64,000 bases of DNA from Cricetomys ansorgei (GCA_026225945.1 JAMJFZ010001133.1:6716501-6780500); one strand, 5' to 3'. Counted from the first letter of the stretch, positions 1 through 11,764 are shown. Program-made: numbers and translations. The notes: generated by a model from the sequence alone, not told the origin.

Positions 1-928
1 ATCACTCTCTGCTTTATTATTTGAGGTTTTTCATTAAACCAAGAGTTCACAATTTTCAGCCTGTCTAGGTAGTTAGTTTGCCCTCTGAGGATCTGCTTTC
101 TCTTGCATATTTTTTTAAAAATACAAACATTAAATGTTACCAGTAAAGAAACAGAAATACTGAAAACTCTTTAAATCTTATACCTCAAAAAAATAAAACT
201 CAATAGAAACAGAAGAAATGTCCAAATGCTTACAGTGTCAGATGTTATTTATCAGGAAATAGTCTTTCGTAAAGTACAAAAGATTTTCTTTTAAGATAAC
301 TTTGGAAATATTCAATACTCTAATTTGAATACTAAAATTCAAGCCACATACATGATATATAGCATGTCAGACAATTATTTGTCCAAAGATGACATATTTA
401 GAGAAATATCCAGTAAAGTAGTGTTCCTGAATATATATTTAGAGAGATATTAAATTAGATTTCATGATTCCTGCAAAAGAAAAATTAGAATGTTGTCATT
501 AGAATTTCTGGATGTGTGAGAGGCATTTCTGTGCAAAAGGATTCTGTACTGTGTGCATTTATTCTGGACAGAGCAGACTTTAAAATTCATAATAATCTCA
601 GATCAGCATTGCTCAATTTCTTCTCTTAAGTTGCATATAAATACAGAGGATTACAAAAAGAATGGCAAGCAAAAGAATAACTGATTACATTAAAAATCAA
701 AACATTAAATACTATTTTTTAAGTAGTATATTTGGTCATTCTCTGTCATTATCCTGATAAGTTTAACCTCATGTACACTGTCATAATTGTAAACAATATA
801 TTAAAATGTAATATGGAATAGATAAAATATATATGAAAGTATGGTAAATAGTACAAAAATCAAAGCTGTAAGAAATTGTAACTTTATTAATAATACAAAA
901 TAAGATAATCCAGTGTGAATTTTGCAGT
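1..928. other. AT-rich single-copy stretch, nothing recognised
   Basis: I see no repeat family, exon or RNA gene here. The sequence is strongly AT-rich with short homopolymers and no long open frame of interest. Confidence 0.55.
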
Positions 929-983
929 ATACACACACACACACACATGCACACACACACACATACACACACACACACACACA
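929..983. repeat. CA dinucleotide microsatellite
   Basis: An AC array of about 55 bases interrupted by single ATGC and ATAC steps. On the minus strand it yields the CVCVCV run of a short spurious frame. Confidence 0.97.
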
Positions 984-3576
984 TCCCCAAACATTTATAT
1001 CATAACTAAAGCTTGAAATACTCTCAGTCCTATTAGGCCTTAGAAGATAAATTAGGTAATATTTTTCTTTCTTCTTTCTACTGTATTTTAATTGAAATAT
1101 GCTATCCGTGTGTTTACTATGTGGAAAATTTCTGATATTTTAAATGAGGTTAATTGTGCAGACTGAAAAAAGACAATATAAAAAGTTATCATCCTTGCTG
1201 AAGCCAAAAAGTAATATGACCAATACTACAATATTTATAAGAACTGGAAACTAGATATGTTATATTTAGAGAAACTTATATTTTCAAATAATGTTCAATT
1301 TTAATGTTTGTTATGGGTTTTAGATCCTTTTATAAATGAACAAAATTTATCAGTAGATACAAGATAGTTTTCCAGGGTTTTTTTTGCCAATAATTTACAA
1401 ATTCATAAATTTATCCTAATCAGGATCCATAACACTAATGCAAACAATAAAACAGACAAGTCTATTTATCCCAGAAGTTATTTTTGAGTAACATTTCTGA
1501 AATAGAGGCAGTAGACAGTGAAACAAGTGTGTAAATTCTTGTGATGTTGATGATAATTTTTAACTTCAAGACCCTTTCATTCCCTCTCATGTAGTTCAGT
1601 AAGGTTTGGACCTATTTCCCTGATTACTGGGCTCCACCTAGTAATGCCACTGTACAGGTCACTATGTTGCATGACCCTTTTACTGGGCGCTTCACTTTTG
1701 GTAATTCTCTTACTCTGAAATATTGACTTTCAAGTGTCTGAATGGCAATATGCCCTCTCAAACCCATGGATGTGTCCCATGGCGATAACAAGGAAAAAAT
1801 TGTTTTCTTACAACAAACTCCTTTCTAAAAGAAACCTGAGTTTTGATCTTCTGTCCCATTGCTATATAAGTTGGGGACACAATGCCACAGATTTATAACT
1901 TAAAAATCCCCTGTGGCTATAAACCAGAAGGAAAAATCCATGTCTCTCCAATCATACTGCATATTTTTGGGCAAAGAAGACGTAAAACTATCTCTTTATA
2001 TTGAGTATTCTCAATTTATAGCACACACATTATGCCTTTGTGGTATTGAACACAGAGAGCCTCTATTTAATTTGATTTAAAGGAGAGATTTTCACTCCAG
2101 ACTCATTAAGTCAAACTGAATGTCTTTGAAGCAGGACTAAATTTTGAAATGTGTAACTAGTGGGCCAATTTTAATTTTCTCTAAGCATGGCATGAAATAA
2201 ACATGCAAATGACAAAAGGACAGCTTTTAATGTGTGAGATGCTAAAGTTAAGAAAAACAAGAGGATAAAAGCAGTTCCTTTGTGTTACTCCTTCATGGAA
2301 TCCACAATTCAGATCCAGGGGGAGTGACAAGCCAGTCATTTAATGTTATGTCAACACATGTATCTTGTCTTTCATTAGCAAACTCTCCCGCTGGTTTGCA
2401 CACTGTCAGTAGCAGACCACCTACTGAATCTTACAGAGGTGCAGAAACTGGGTGCTTTAATAATTCTGTTTTGTTTAACTCTCTGCTTATCCTATTCAAA
2501 GCCAGTTTTTCCCTGCACTTTTAGAATAAGTACATATTAGCTTCATTTGTAAGATAAATGTTTAACAAGTTTATGATTCAGATGACCTACTTTTCTTTTA
2601 ATTCCTTAGAGCTCTTTGAGGATCCTAGCCAATAGAGAGTCACATTTGCCTGTAAATTACCCAAGCTTTATCTTTGCACACAGTCTGCCCACATCATCTG
2701 TGAATAAATAACCATAAAAAATAAATGGAGAGGAAAGGCAACTGCATCCATCTCCCTTTCTTTCAGAAAAGTGTTCTACTGAGATGTTGGTTAATGATCT
2801 AAGCATTATTACAGATCTAAAGTGTTTTCCACCCCTCCAAAACAAGCCTTCTAGACTAATATCCTCAATTCAACTCTTCTCTAACTTTAAATAACATTGT
2901 ATCCAGAAAGTAGTTGAGTAAATAAATATAAAATAGCTACACAGAAAATCCATATAAAGTCATGTGACTAGCAACAAATGTAACTGCACAGCAACACAAG
3001 TAACCTAGAGTCAGGAAACAGAAAGTTAACTAGAGATAGAATTAATACAAGAAAGTATTTCATGTATTTCCTTGGCATATACACCAGTCAAATAAAACAT
3101 TTCTCATTTTTCTGTTTTAATTCAAAAGGATATAATTGCTTCACTGATGTTAAGTTACTTGGAAAATTGATTTTAATAAAATACAAAGTATTTACATAAA
3201 CACTTGTCGGGTGGCTAAATATTAGCAGATTTGGGATATAAATTAAGTAAAAACATTTTTGCATAAATTTATAAACACTCAAAATGAAATTCTCAATTAC
3301 AACTTTTGGGCTTTTGCTTCTTTGGAATAGGTAAAATGACAGCATACTTAGAGAAAATAAATAAATAGGAGTGAAAATTCTAACTTGCTAAAATGTTTCC
3401 AAGTAAAGCCAAGGAGAATATTTGTAAGTATCTGGTTTTGGGTTAATATAATTAAAAGGAGAACAGATTCTAACAGGAACATCAGTTTTGAAGGAGTTAG
3501 CATAATGATGAAACTACAACTCTAGCTATCTCTAGTGGTTAATTTTAGGTGAGGTAGACTTAAGATGATCTAATCT
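984..3576. other. AT-rich stretch without recognised genes
   Basis: About 2.6 kb of mostly single-copy looking sequence. Open frames of 60-85 codons on both strands (for example 2282-2524 plus and 3088-3345 minus) have no recognisable domain and are the length expected by chance. I recognise no interspersed repeat until the LTR that starts at 3577. Confidence 0.5.
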
Positions 3577-5364
3577 TGTAGCAGGTAGATGCCAGATGTA
3601 GACCTTGATTCAGGGAGAGGACAGTTTATTCTTTTGATAATTAAATCACAGGTTCTATCCCTGGAGTCCTGAAGCTTTTTGGCCTCCATACAATCTACTT
3701 CTACTCTTAAGCTTAGAACTGGAACTAGAACATTTAAACCTCTTTACAATCTAATTAATCTCTGTGACATACTAATGACTGGGGCACTCTGACTAGCTAT
3801 TTCTGAACTCTGACTCTTCTGGTTCAACTCTCTGGCTATCCTGGCTCACACTCTTCTCTAAGCTGGTGGGTTCAAAGTGATCTTCTGTGCTGCTTACTGT
3901 TTCTGACTGAACTCTTTGTCTCAGCTTACTCTGGTTGATTCTCTGACTACCTCAGACTGAACTGTTCTGCTTGGCTTCAAACTGACTGACTTTTCTGATA
4001 CTGACTTCTTCCTAACTAGCTGCTTCTGTGTATCTGTGTCTCTCCGCCATTTGCCTGCTTCAGACTGCTTGTCTCGTACCATATGTGTAACTTAAGTCTT
4101 CTGTAACTGACTCTGTTGTATCTCACTCTTCTCTGAGCTGAGAGCCTGCTTTCCTATCTGCGAGTTTGCTGTGTCCTCACTCTGTCTCACTCTGTTAACT
4201 CTTCCTCTGATTGGATGTGGGTTACTGACCAGTCTTCCCTACAATACAGATCCACGAAATATCCACAGAAGACAATGGACCATTGAAGGAAAATTAAGAG
4301 AGATTAAGAAAAATGAACACAGTAGTTCATTTTTCCAGTGGGACAATATATGATGCACTTATAGTGCTTTTAAGACACATGTAGAACATGGCTTATGTAT
4401 GATAAAGAGTTTAATAATAAACATTAAAGAAATTAAAACTTAGAAAAATTAGAGAAAGCAAAATAACAACGTGCGTTGGGGAAACAATTATAAGGATTCC
4501 CTCCTTTGCTCAAGCTCAAATAGTAAAAAACTTCAGACACACTGCAGGTGTCAAAATAAACACCAAAAGGGGAACCAATGCAAGAATGTTCATCCCCTCC
4601 CAGCTGCAGGCCTCTGATCATCAAGGTTAATTTTAGTGAGTAGTCTTAACACAATAGTTTAACTAATGAATAGCTGATCTTTGGTCTGCATACTTACTGT
4701 TAAAGGAGACAGATATTCAAGGGTGAATTTTCTATTTGTTTATTCAAGCTTGCTGACCTAGTATCTAGACTCTTCATTTCTGATCTCAACTATGACTCTG
4801 TTTCCATGGGAAGGTCAATTTAACCAAGAAAATGTTTTTTATGATATGTCTACTTCAGTTCTCACATGCCCAAAACTTGAAGATTAGTTTACAATGACTT
4901 AGAGCTGAGATGGCAGTGTCCTTCTCCCAGCCAGCCCAGGAATTGATTTGAGTTTAAACTATTAGGCCAAATAGACAATATTATTGATGAGTGGCTTTTG
5001 TCACCATACAGTAAAGATGAGAAAGAGGCAAAGCAGTTGGTGGGCTTCAGATTCCCAGCAAAGGGAAAATCAGGATGTTTGTCAAGCTGATTATGTTCCC
5101 TGCTTGGGTATCATCGGCCCTCAACAATTAGACACTTTGCCCATCCTTTACTCTGACTCATCTCAGATGTTACTTTCAGTGTCACTCTGAATACTTCTGA
5201 ATTCTGCTTCTTGTGTCTGTTTCCACACTCTGTTTCTGTTTTATGGATTAAAGGCTTGGACCACCACTGCCTTCTGAGTAATGGGATTAAAGATGTTTGC
5301 TACCACATTCTTTCTAACCTAGAGCAGCCATGCTGACAAACTGAAAGATTAAAATTCCTCTACA
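3577..5364 (-). mobile_element. ERV LTR, minus strand, split by a nested LTR
   Basis: Read on the minus strand it starts TGTAGAGGAAT at 5364 and ends GCTACA at 3577. It aligns along its length with the plus-strand LTR at 10855-11729, sharing the CT/GA-rich middle and the end block CCTGAATCAA. The parts present are 5127-5364 (LTR 5' end) and 3577-4215 (rest), separated by a 911-bp insertion. Flanks are TAATCT before 3577 and GAATCT after 5364, a 5-of-6 match that fits a decayed 6-bp target-site duplication as made by ERV2/ERVK-class elements. No internal viral genes are next to it, so it is probably a solo LTR. Family name not resolved. Confidence 0.75.
4216..5126 (-). mobile_element. Nested solo LTR (ERVK-like), minus strand
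   Basis: On the minus strand this 911-bp block begins TGTTGAGGGCC and ends CCCACA, so it has TG...CA ends. It is flanked by ATTGGA (4210-4215) and ATTAGA (5127-5132), a 6-bp duplication with one difference. Joining the host LTR across it restores the arrangement seen in the other copies (a CTCTGATTAG-like block then an ACTCATCTC block). The TGTTGAGGGCC start resembles the 5' end of rodent ERVK LTRs. I see no coding remnants inside. An open frame at 4171-4353 runs across the junction and is not a gene. Confidence 0.7.
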
Positions 5365-6520
5365 GAATCTGTTACATATTTGTTTAAACATGAACATATG
5401 AAATATATACTTTATCACCACATAAAGGTAATTTGGTTTTCTTTTTATTTATAATGTTTCACATATGGCAAATTAAGAGCTTTGAGAGAGTTGCCTGCAA
5501 TCAACGCACCCCAAATTTAAAAGTATAAGCAAATAGGTTTCGATTGAATTAAGTCTCTATAATAAAAATTTTTATAATTATCTTTAAAATATTAAGAATT
5601 AATAAAATTATCTCCAAATATAAATTAATAACCATGTTATTTTTTGCATTTTCTATTGCATATTTTTAAAAATATTAATTCTAAGTAACAAGAATTTCAT
5701 ATAGTTACTTTAAATGTTAAAATGGTTAAAGGTAAGTTAATTGACACTCTTATAGCCTCAAATAATACATGATTTAATTCTTTAATTCTAGAAGATATTA
5801 ATCTATAAGTTTTGAAATGATGGAACATTTGCCATAAATATTTAAACATTTTATTCATAATATTTGCAACATTTAGTTTTTCAAAAGATTTAAACATAAC
5901 TGTTTCAATCATTTCAAAATCCAACTCGTGAGAACTCAGTTTTGAATTTATGAGAGAAAAGTCTCTTAGTGTTCAAAACAGACTTCACTTTAAAAATGAA
6001 CTGAAAAACAAGAAAAACTATTTTTTAAATAAATATTTGCAGTTCATGAAAACCTGTTATCATTAATGCAGAAACTGAATTAAACAAATTTCCAAAATAT
6101 TACCTTTGTCCATTTCTTGTACTTTGGAATTCTGCTTGGACTTATAGTAATAAATACCTTAATCTGTCATTAAACTATGAATTCAATGATAATTGCATGT
6201 AATTTAATCCTTTACAAGGCTTATACTCTGTATTAAGCATAATGACATGTGTTCACAGATAAAATACCCTCTTTCCTGAGTTCTTTAATTTTCCATTAGT
6301 CCCTGTCTTGGAAATAAATAAATAAATAAATTGCCTGAAACATGCATTTTAATATTACATTTTTTATGTCATAACTTTCTCATTCTAATGTCCTTAAATG
6401 TGGTTTGAATTATTTAGATTGTTTACTATCTGTTGAAACATTTTTTTAAAATGTGACTATGCACTTATTCTTAAAATTAACTTTAGATTTTATAGGAGAA
6501 ATAAACTGAACAAGAATAAT
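5365..6520. other. AT-rich stretch, nothing recognised
   Basis: No repeat family recognised apart from a short (AAAT)n run at 6313-6333. The 75-codon minus-strand frame at 5697-5924 looks like chance. Confidence 0.5.
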
Positions 6521-6579
6521 TCAGAGAATAAAACATGGATTGCTGTTCTTATAGGAATAAAATGGTCTGCTCTCTCTGT

Positions 6580-6690
6580 CTATGTTTGTGCTTCTGTCAC
6601 TGTCTCTCTGTGTTTCTCTGTCTCTCTCATCTCTGTCTCTGTGTCTATCTTTGTGCCTGTCTCTCTCTCTCTCTCTCTCTATGCACACAC
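6580..6690. repeat. CT-rich tract with pure (CT)n core
   Basis: An imperfect TCTGTCTC-rich tract runs into a pure CT array at 6659-6680, then a short ACACAC/TGTGTG palindromic step. It borders the minisatellite that follows and accounts for the Cys/Leu/Ser-rich translations here. Confidence 0.9.
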
Positions 6691-6739
6691 ATGTGTGCAT
6701 CTAAGACAGCATTTCCTGATATTCTGTAGTCACATGGAA

Positions 6740-7125
6740 ATCACACAGGCACCTGACCATCCCTCAGGCACCCAAATATCACCTTGGCATCTGGTCATTG
6801 GCTTGCAGACATCTGGACAGCTCAGAGGTACCCTTATATCCCCCAGGTGTGCAGGAAGCCCTGGTGCCTGCAGAGTGTCATCGTGCCTGAAGTATATCCA
6901 GGTGCCTGCTGGAGGTCCTGCTGCCTGTGGATTGCCCTTGTGCCCACTGGACATCCTGATGTCCACAGGATATCTGGGTACCTGTGGATGTGCTGGTGCC
7001 TGCAAGAGGCCCTGGTGCCTGTGGGATATCTGAGGGACTGCAGGATGCCATGGTGCTTTCAGGATAATGGGGTAACTGTCTGCACAATATCGGGGTGCTT
7101 AGACGATGTCCGTGTACCTGTGGGC
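6740..7125. repeat. Degenerate 19-bp minisatellite, GC-rich
   Basis: About twenty diverged units of 18-22 bases, mostly 19, follow one another. The rough consensus is GTGCCTGCAGGATATCCTG, clearest between 6845 and 7110. Local GC is far above the neighbourhood. Because 19 is not a multiple of three and the units carry few stops, frames stay open on both strands (130 and 168 codons plus, 91 minus). I therefore read those frames as a by-product of the array, not as genes. Confidence 0.8.
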
Positions 7126-7296
7126 TTGAGCTATGGGGCCCAACTTCGGATCAAGCTTCGTAGTGCTTGGTCTAGGCCCACCGGTGTGAACCAAGTGAAT
7201 GTCCATAATTGGAGAAATCTTCTGCTTCCAGGATCCATGGTGAAGCCTGTGACCCATGCTCCTGCCGAACTGGCCAGACTTTTTTTTTAAGGGCAC
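7126..7296. other. CpG-bearing segment beside the minisatellite, unidentified
   Basis: A short segment with several CpGs and balanced base composition, ending in a run of nine T at 7281-7289. It differs from the surrounding AT-rich DNA and may be part of the same inserted unit as the minisatellite. I do not recognise it. Confidence 0.4.
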
Positions 7297-9510
7297 AGGA
7301 GTAGGACAGGAGCAGAGAAGAAGGGGAAGAAGGTGTTCTTTAAGTGCATTATATGAACTTCAAATTATTCATAAAAGTGTCATCAAAAAAGAAAAAGAAA
7401 AAAAAATTTAAGAAGCTGCATTTCAAATAAATTTGGAAGTATCAGTTGCCTTTAAGAAGGGAGAAGATCTGTCAGAGTGAAGTAACATCTTTTCTTAAAG
7501 AACCACAACTCGATATTTTCACTTAATATATCTGGTTTGGGTTGATTCTAAGATGTCTCCAGCATAGTATTAACAAACACTGTAATTTTCTAGGGTCAGC
7601 CAGGTCTGTAGCTCTGAGATTGAAAGTCATCTTAAATTATGCTATCAGCTTTCGAAAGCTCATTAGACTTAACCCATTTAGGCGCCAGTGACTTCTCGGA
7701 ATCACCAATAGATCCCTAATCAGGAAACCACAGAGCAGCCAGGCATCTGCCATCAGAAACCTCAGTACGAAATTGTCTATTAATATTTCAAAAAGTTTGT
7801 AGGAACACATGGTCCCTGCTGGGCACTACAGCCAGACCAGATAGGGTTACAGTCAGCCAACCTGGCGAGAGCCGCTGGCTGCTCCCTGTCTGTCTCCATG
7901 CTTGGCAACTCGAGAGAGAAACACAGAGGAAAATGAAATGAATGCCCGCATTCGACTTGTGATTAATAAGTTCCCATAATTGGGGAGTCAGATAAGCAGT
8001 AAATAGAATAATATATTTACAGGAAATTGAGAATATCCTCTGGTAGCAGAGTAATGGGGCTCTTAATACAACATTTATTTCTACAGAAGAAACGATTTTT
8101 GAAGTTTGGGCCCTCTATAATCTAATATTCTCCAAAATGTGTAATCTAATTTTCACTGTTTGTCGGTGAGAGTGAAATCTAAGATATCCAACAAAGCAGT
8201 AAAGATACACTTTTAAAAACTCCAACATCTTACAAAAAACAGTCTAGTAACAAACCATTATGTATTTCGTATTAATTTTCAGTTACCTTTAGACATCTTT
8301 GCAATAGAGCAAATAATGTATATCTATGTTGAGGACCAAAGCTCCTAGTTCAGTGAACAAAAGTGAGGATAGACAGAGTGAAAACATTAACAAGAGTAAG
8401 GAAGTTAGGATACACCAGTCTTACCTTATTTGTACTCACACAAACCACATATTCTTTATATATAAAATTGCTTATTTGTAACAGGAATATCAGGGCGCAA
8501 TATACTCAAAACGAACTAAACAGAATCTATTTTCAAATACCTCTAGCAAGTTACAATCCCAAATTTAAAAATTAAACTGAAAATACACTGAAATAAATTG
8601 ATTGCATTTTAGTTGCTGCTTAATATGTTCCCTAAAATAAATAACTGTAACAGTGAAATAGCAGCTAGAATAAGTGACTATAAGGTTATAGTCTCCATAT
8701 TATATGAATTAGAACAAGTCTGTATCTTTGATTACTGTATTGAACGGACAATCTTGTGAACTGTAATCCTAGGATGTGGCTTGACTGAGGACCTTTCTAA
8801 GGCACATCAGAACAGGAAATCTCTCAGCATTGAGGTCTTTCCTGGGAAGTGCACTGCCATGAACCAGTGATTAGCATAAGTCAGAAAACTTCACCCTTTA
8901 GTGTGATTTCACCATTTTCAATGTTTCCTTGCCAGCTTGATATACATAACACTATCATAACATTATGTGTTTATCCATACACAAGTTACACATTATTTAT
9001 GTGACTCAAATATTTTGGAATATATTAAATCCCATTCTATTGTTCTACTGTTTTTGTTTTTTTTTTTTTTTTCTTTTATGTTACATGATTTATAGAAGAA
9101 TATGTACAGAACAGTCCTTGGCCTCCCAGGTTTAAAATGAAAATATCAAAGAGGTTCTGTGTCTTTCTTATGTAGCTACTTCCTATGACAAAATTAATGA
9201 TTTGATGAGAAACATACTGTAATTCGATTTTTGCTTAATATATTCTGTGCCATTGTGCACTTTTAGTCAGACTGACAAAGAAGCAGCTGGTGAAGCAATA
9301 TTACTTATTATGCAGAAGAGGGGAATGGGATTGAATTATTTGCTAGAAATTTTTATTTTTTGCTATTTCCTTTTTGAGATGCTTAGTTTTCCATGCTGGT
9401 TTGAAGGCATTAGAATAAAAGTTGTTCTTCTTAACTTAGTTTCATATAGTTAAGACAGGGTATTGTCCTGAATCTTCACCTTCTTTCAGTCTTTTTTAAA
9501 ATGATGAGTT
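7297..9510. other. Single-copy stretch with a possible conserved non-coding block
   Basis: No repeat family recognised, apart from a poly-T run at about 9052-9073. Between 7560 and 8060 the sequence is less AT-biased, holds several CpGs and homeodomain-like TAAT cores, and looks like constrained non-coding DNA. That is only an impression from composition. The 70- and 68-codon plus-strand frames at 8363 and 9247 have no recognisable features. Confidence 0.4.
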
Positions 9511-9520
9511 TTCTAAAAGT

Positions 9521-9628
9521 GGAATGTGATGACACATGCCTGGACTCACAAGACTCCAGCACTGTGGCTGTGGAATTGTGGTTTTGAGTCCACTCTGTAC
9601 AACACAATGAGTTCAAGATCAGCCTCGG
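9521..9628 (+). mobile_element. Old B1-like SINE relic
   Basis: Diverged match to the 7SL-derived B1 order: a GACACATGCCTG head, a CTCCAGCACTGTGGCTG middle and a GAGTTCAAGATCAGCCT block. Heavily mutated; it could be a proto-B1. Confidence 0.45.
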
Positions 9629-9631
9629 GTC

Positions 9632-10200
9632 TAAAGTGATACTTTATAAAGAAAACAACACTGACTTTGAAGTGATACATAAATAATAGAAAAACAGAAA
9701 GTAAACAACTGTGGCTCTTCAAAAAAGAATGTACAATATGCCAAATAGCTTATTGACACTGTATGTTCTCTAACTAAATCCATTTTTATTTCTCCTAAAA
9801 CTACCTCCCATAGAAACAAACACTATCCTTATTTTTAAATTTCACATTTATCTTAGTAGTTTGCCTTTGTGGTTTACTGGTTTTATTTTCTTTGGGGCAT
9901 ATAAGGAATTGGATCAGATAGAGATTCTATTCCTTGATTTTGGGGAAAATTCAACTTTTCCGTATTAACTGTCCTATTTTTAGCATTATTGAAGATTTCC
10001 CATTTTCTGCATTTTTAACTGCAGTTTTGTATTTGCTTTATGGGTTGTAGCTTCCTAACTTGAGAAAGGAGATATTGCATTGTGGCTGTTCCTGGATCAT
10101 TAGTGATGTTGGGAACTTTCATATATTTGTTTTCCATACGTCTATCTTCTTTAAAATACATATATGCTATTTACTTGCACATTTTCTACAGCAGATACTT
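9632..10200. other. AT-rich stretch, nothing recognised
   Basis: No recognisable repeat or exon. The minus-strand frame at 9631-9819 is unsupported. Confidence 0.45.
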
Positions 10201-10204
10201 TGAT

Positions 10205-10352
10205 TTTTTTTTTCTTTTTCAAGGCAGGGTTTCTTTGTTATAATTCTGACTGTCCTGGAACTTATTCTGTAGTCCAGGCTGGCCTCAAACTCACAGAGAT
10301 TCTCCCTCCTCTGCCTCTGTGCTGGGATTAAAGGCATGAGCCACCACCACTT
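10205..10352 (-). mobile_element. B1 SINE
   Basis: Clear B1 in reverse: poly-T, then AGGCAGGGTTTCTTTGT, AGTCCAGGCTGGCCTCAAAC and GCTGGGATTAAAGGCATGAG. The last block is the complement of the 7SL-derived head with its internal A box. Confidence 0.95.
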
Positions 10353-10497
10353 GTATCATACAGCTCATTTTCAAGTGTAGGATTATTTGAATATCTTCTA
10401 TATCCTGGGTTCTAACTCGTTCACTAAATTAATGATTTTGTAGGTATTTCGTTGTACTCTATAGATTGTCTCTTTGCTCTGTTGATTTTATTCTCCA

Positions 10498-10700
10498 GTT
10501 CTGAAGTTGCCAATAAGTCCACTGATGGATGGATATGTAAAGTAAATGTAGCACTGGTGCAAAGTGGAACATTATTAAGTCATGAAGCTTGACGTTTTTT
10601 CATTTGGTGCACATGAATGAGCCTCAACAGCATTTTGTGGAGTGAAGTAAGTCAAATGCAGAAAAACAAATATTACATATTCTGATGTATAAGTAGAAAA
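10498..10700 (+). mobile_element. Old LINE-1 fragment (end of ORF2)
   Basis: The run CCACTGATGGATGGAT, GTGGAACATTATTAAG, CATGAATGAGCC and GTGAAGTAAGTCAAATGCAG follows the order near the C-terminus of mammalian LINE-1 ORF2. Strongly diverged, with stops, so a dead relic. Confidence 0.7.
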
Positions 10701-10854
10701 AAAAAGGAATGTTGATTTTTTTCCATTTTTGTTTGTTTTTAAGAGAGCTTATTTATTCATCTATTATGAGCCCACAACATACAAACATATTCAACTATAT
10801 ATCTTATTTTCCATAAAATATTATTATTTTCGAAAAAAATTCTCATATAGCCCA

Positions 10855-11729
10855 TGTAGGGGAATAGGCCTGTGTGAAATCTAGGCAGGACCTATATTCC
10901 ATGGGTCTACATTCAGATCTTGTGTGGTCTGATGGAATGTAGACACATCTTTCATCCCAGTATTCAGAAGGCAATGGTGGTGCACATCTTTAATCCCTAA
11001 GACAGAAACAGAGTGTGGAAGCAGACAGAAGAGTCAGAGTTCAGAAGGAGTCAGTGTCAGAGGAAGTAATGTCAGAGATGAGTCACAGTGAGTGGCAGAC
11101 AAAGTAACTGATCAGAGGAAGAGTTAGCAGAGTAAGTGACAAAGGCAGTGTGAAGGAGTCAGTTACAGAGTCAGTTACAGCAGAGTCAGTTATATTGGCA
11201 TTATGAGGCAAGCAGTCTGAAGCAGGTAGTCTGAGAGAGAACAAGACACAGAGACAATGAAGCAGTCTGACTGAAGATAAGGCAGAGATGCAGAAAGGCA
11301 GACTGAGGTAGTATGGGGTAGTGAGAGCTCAGAGACATACAGAGGCAGCTCAGCAGCACAAAGAAAGAGTGAATCAGTTTGAAACAGAGCAAAGCAGTTT
11401 AGTCTGAGACATTTAGAAAATTAGTCAGAGTAAGCTGAGACAGAAGAGTTCAGTCGGAAACAGTAAGCTTGTTCAAAAAATCACTTTGAACCAGTCAGCT
11501 TGGAGAAGAATGTGATCCAGAGTAGCGAGTAAGTTGAACCAGAAGAGTCAGAGTTCTGAAAGAGCTAGTTAGAGAGGCTCAGTCAACAGTAGGTCTTGGA
11601 GGTTGATTAGATTGTATAGAGGCCTGAAATTCTCAGGGCTCCCAGACTCTAACTAGTGCTTGAATTAGTAAAAGAATAAATTGCCTCTGCCCTGAATCAA
11701 CATCTATATCTTATGAATATATGGCTACA
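10855..11729 (+). mobile_element. Full ERV LTR, plus strand
   Basis: About 875 bp from TGTAGGGGAATAGGCC to ATATGGCTACA, with TG...CA ends. The 5' part includes a B1-like stretch (10942-10999). The middle is a long GA/CAG-rich tract with many AGTCAG-type steps. It is collinear with copies at 3577-5364 (minus), 17225-17376 and 23559-24492. A primer-binding-like sequence follows directly at 11732, so this may be a 5' LTR whose internal region is gone. No viral coding remnant is visible downstream. Confidence 0.75.
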
Positions 11730-11731
11730 TT

Positions 11732-11749
11732 TGGTGCCCAACCCAATTG
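11732..11749 (+). other. Primer-binding-site-like sequence
   Basis: Starting two bases after the LTR end, TGGTGCCCAAC matches the first part of the tRNA-Lys-type primer site (TGGCGCCCAAC) with one change. The rest of the 18 bases does not match well. The position is exactly where an ERV2 primer site belongs. Confidence 0.45.
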
Positions 11750-11764
11750 AACATCTACAAGCTC

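Noticed and set aside
6641..7290. Longest open frames of the window (130 and 168 codons plus, 91 minus)
   Set aside because: They lie on a degenerate 19-bp tandem array and are open in several frames on both strands, with no domain, splice context or codon signal.
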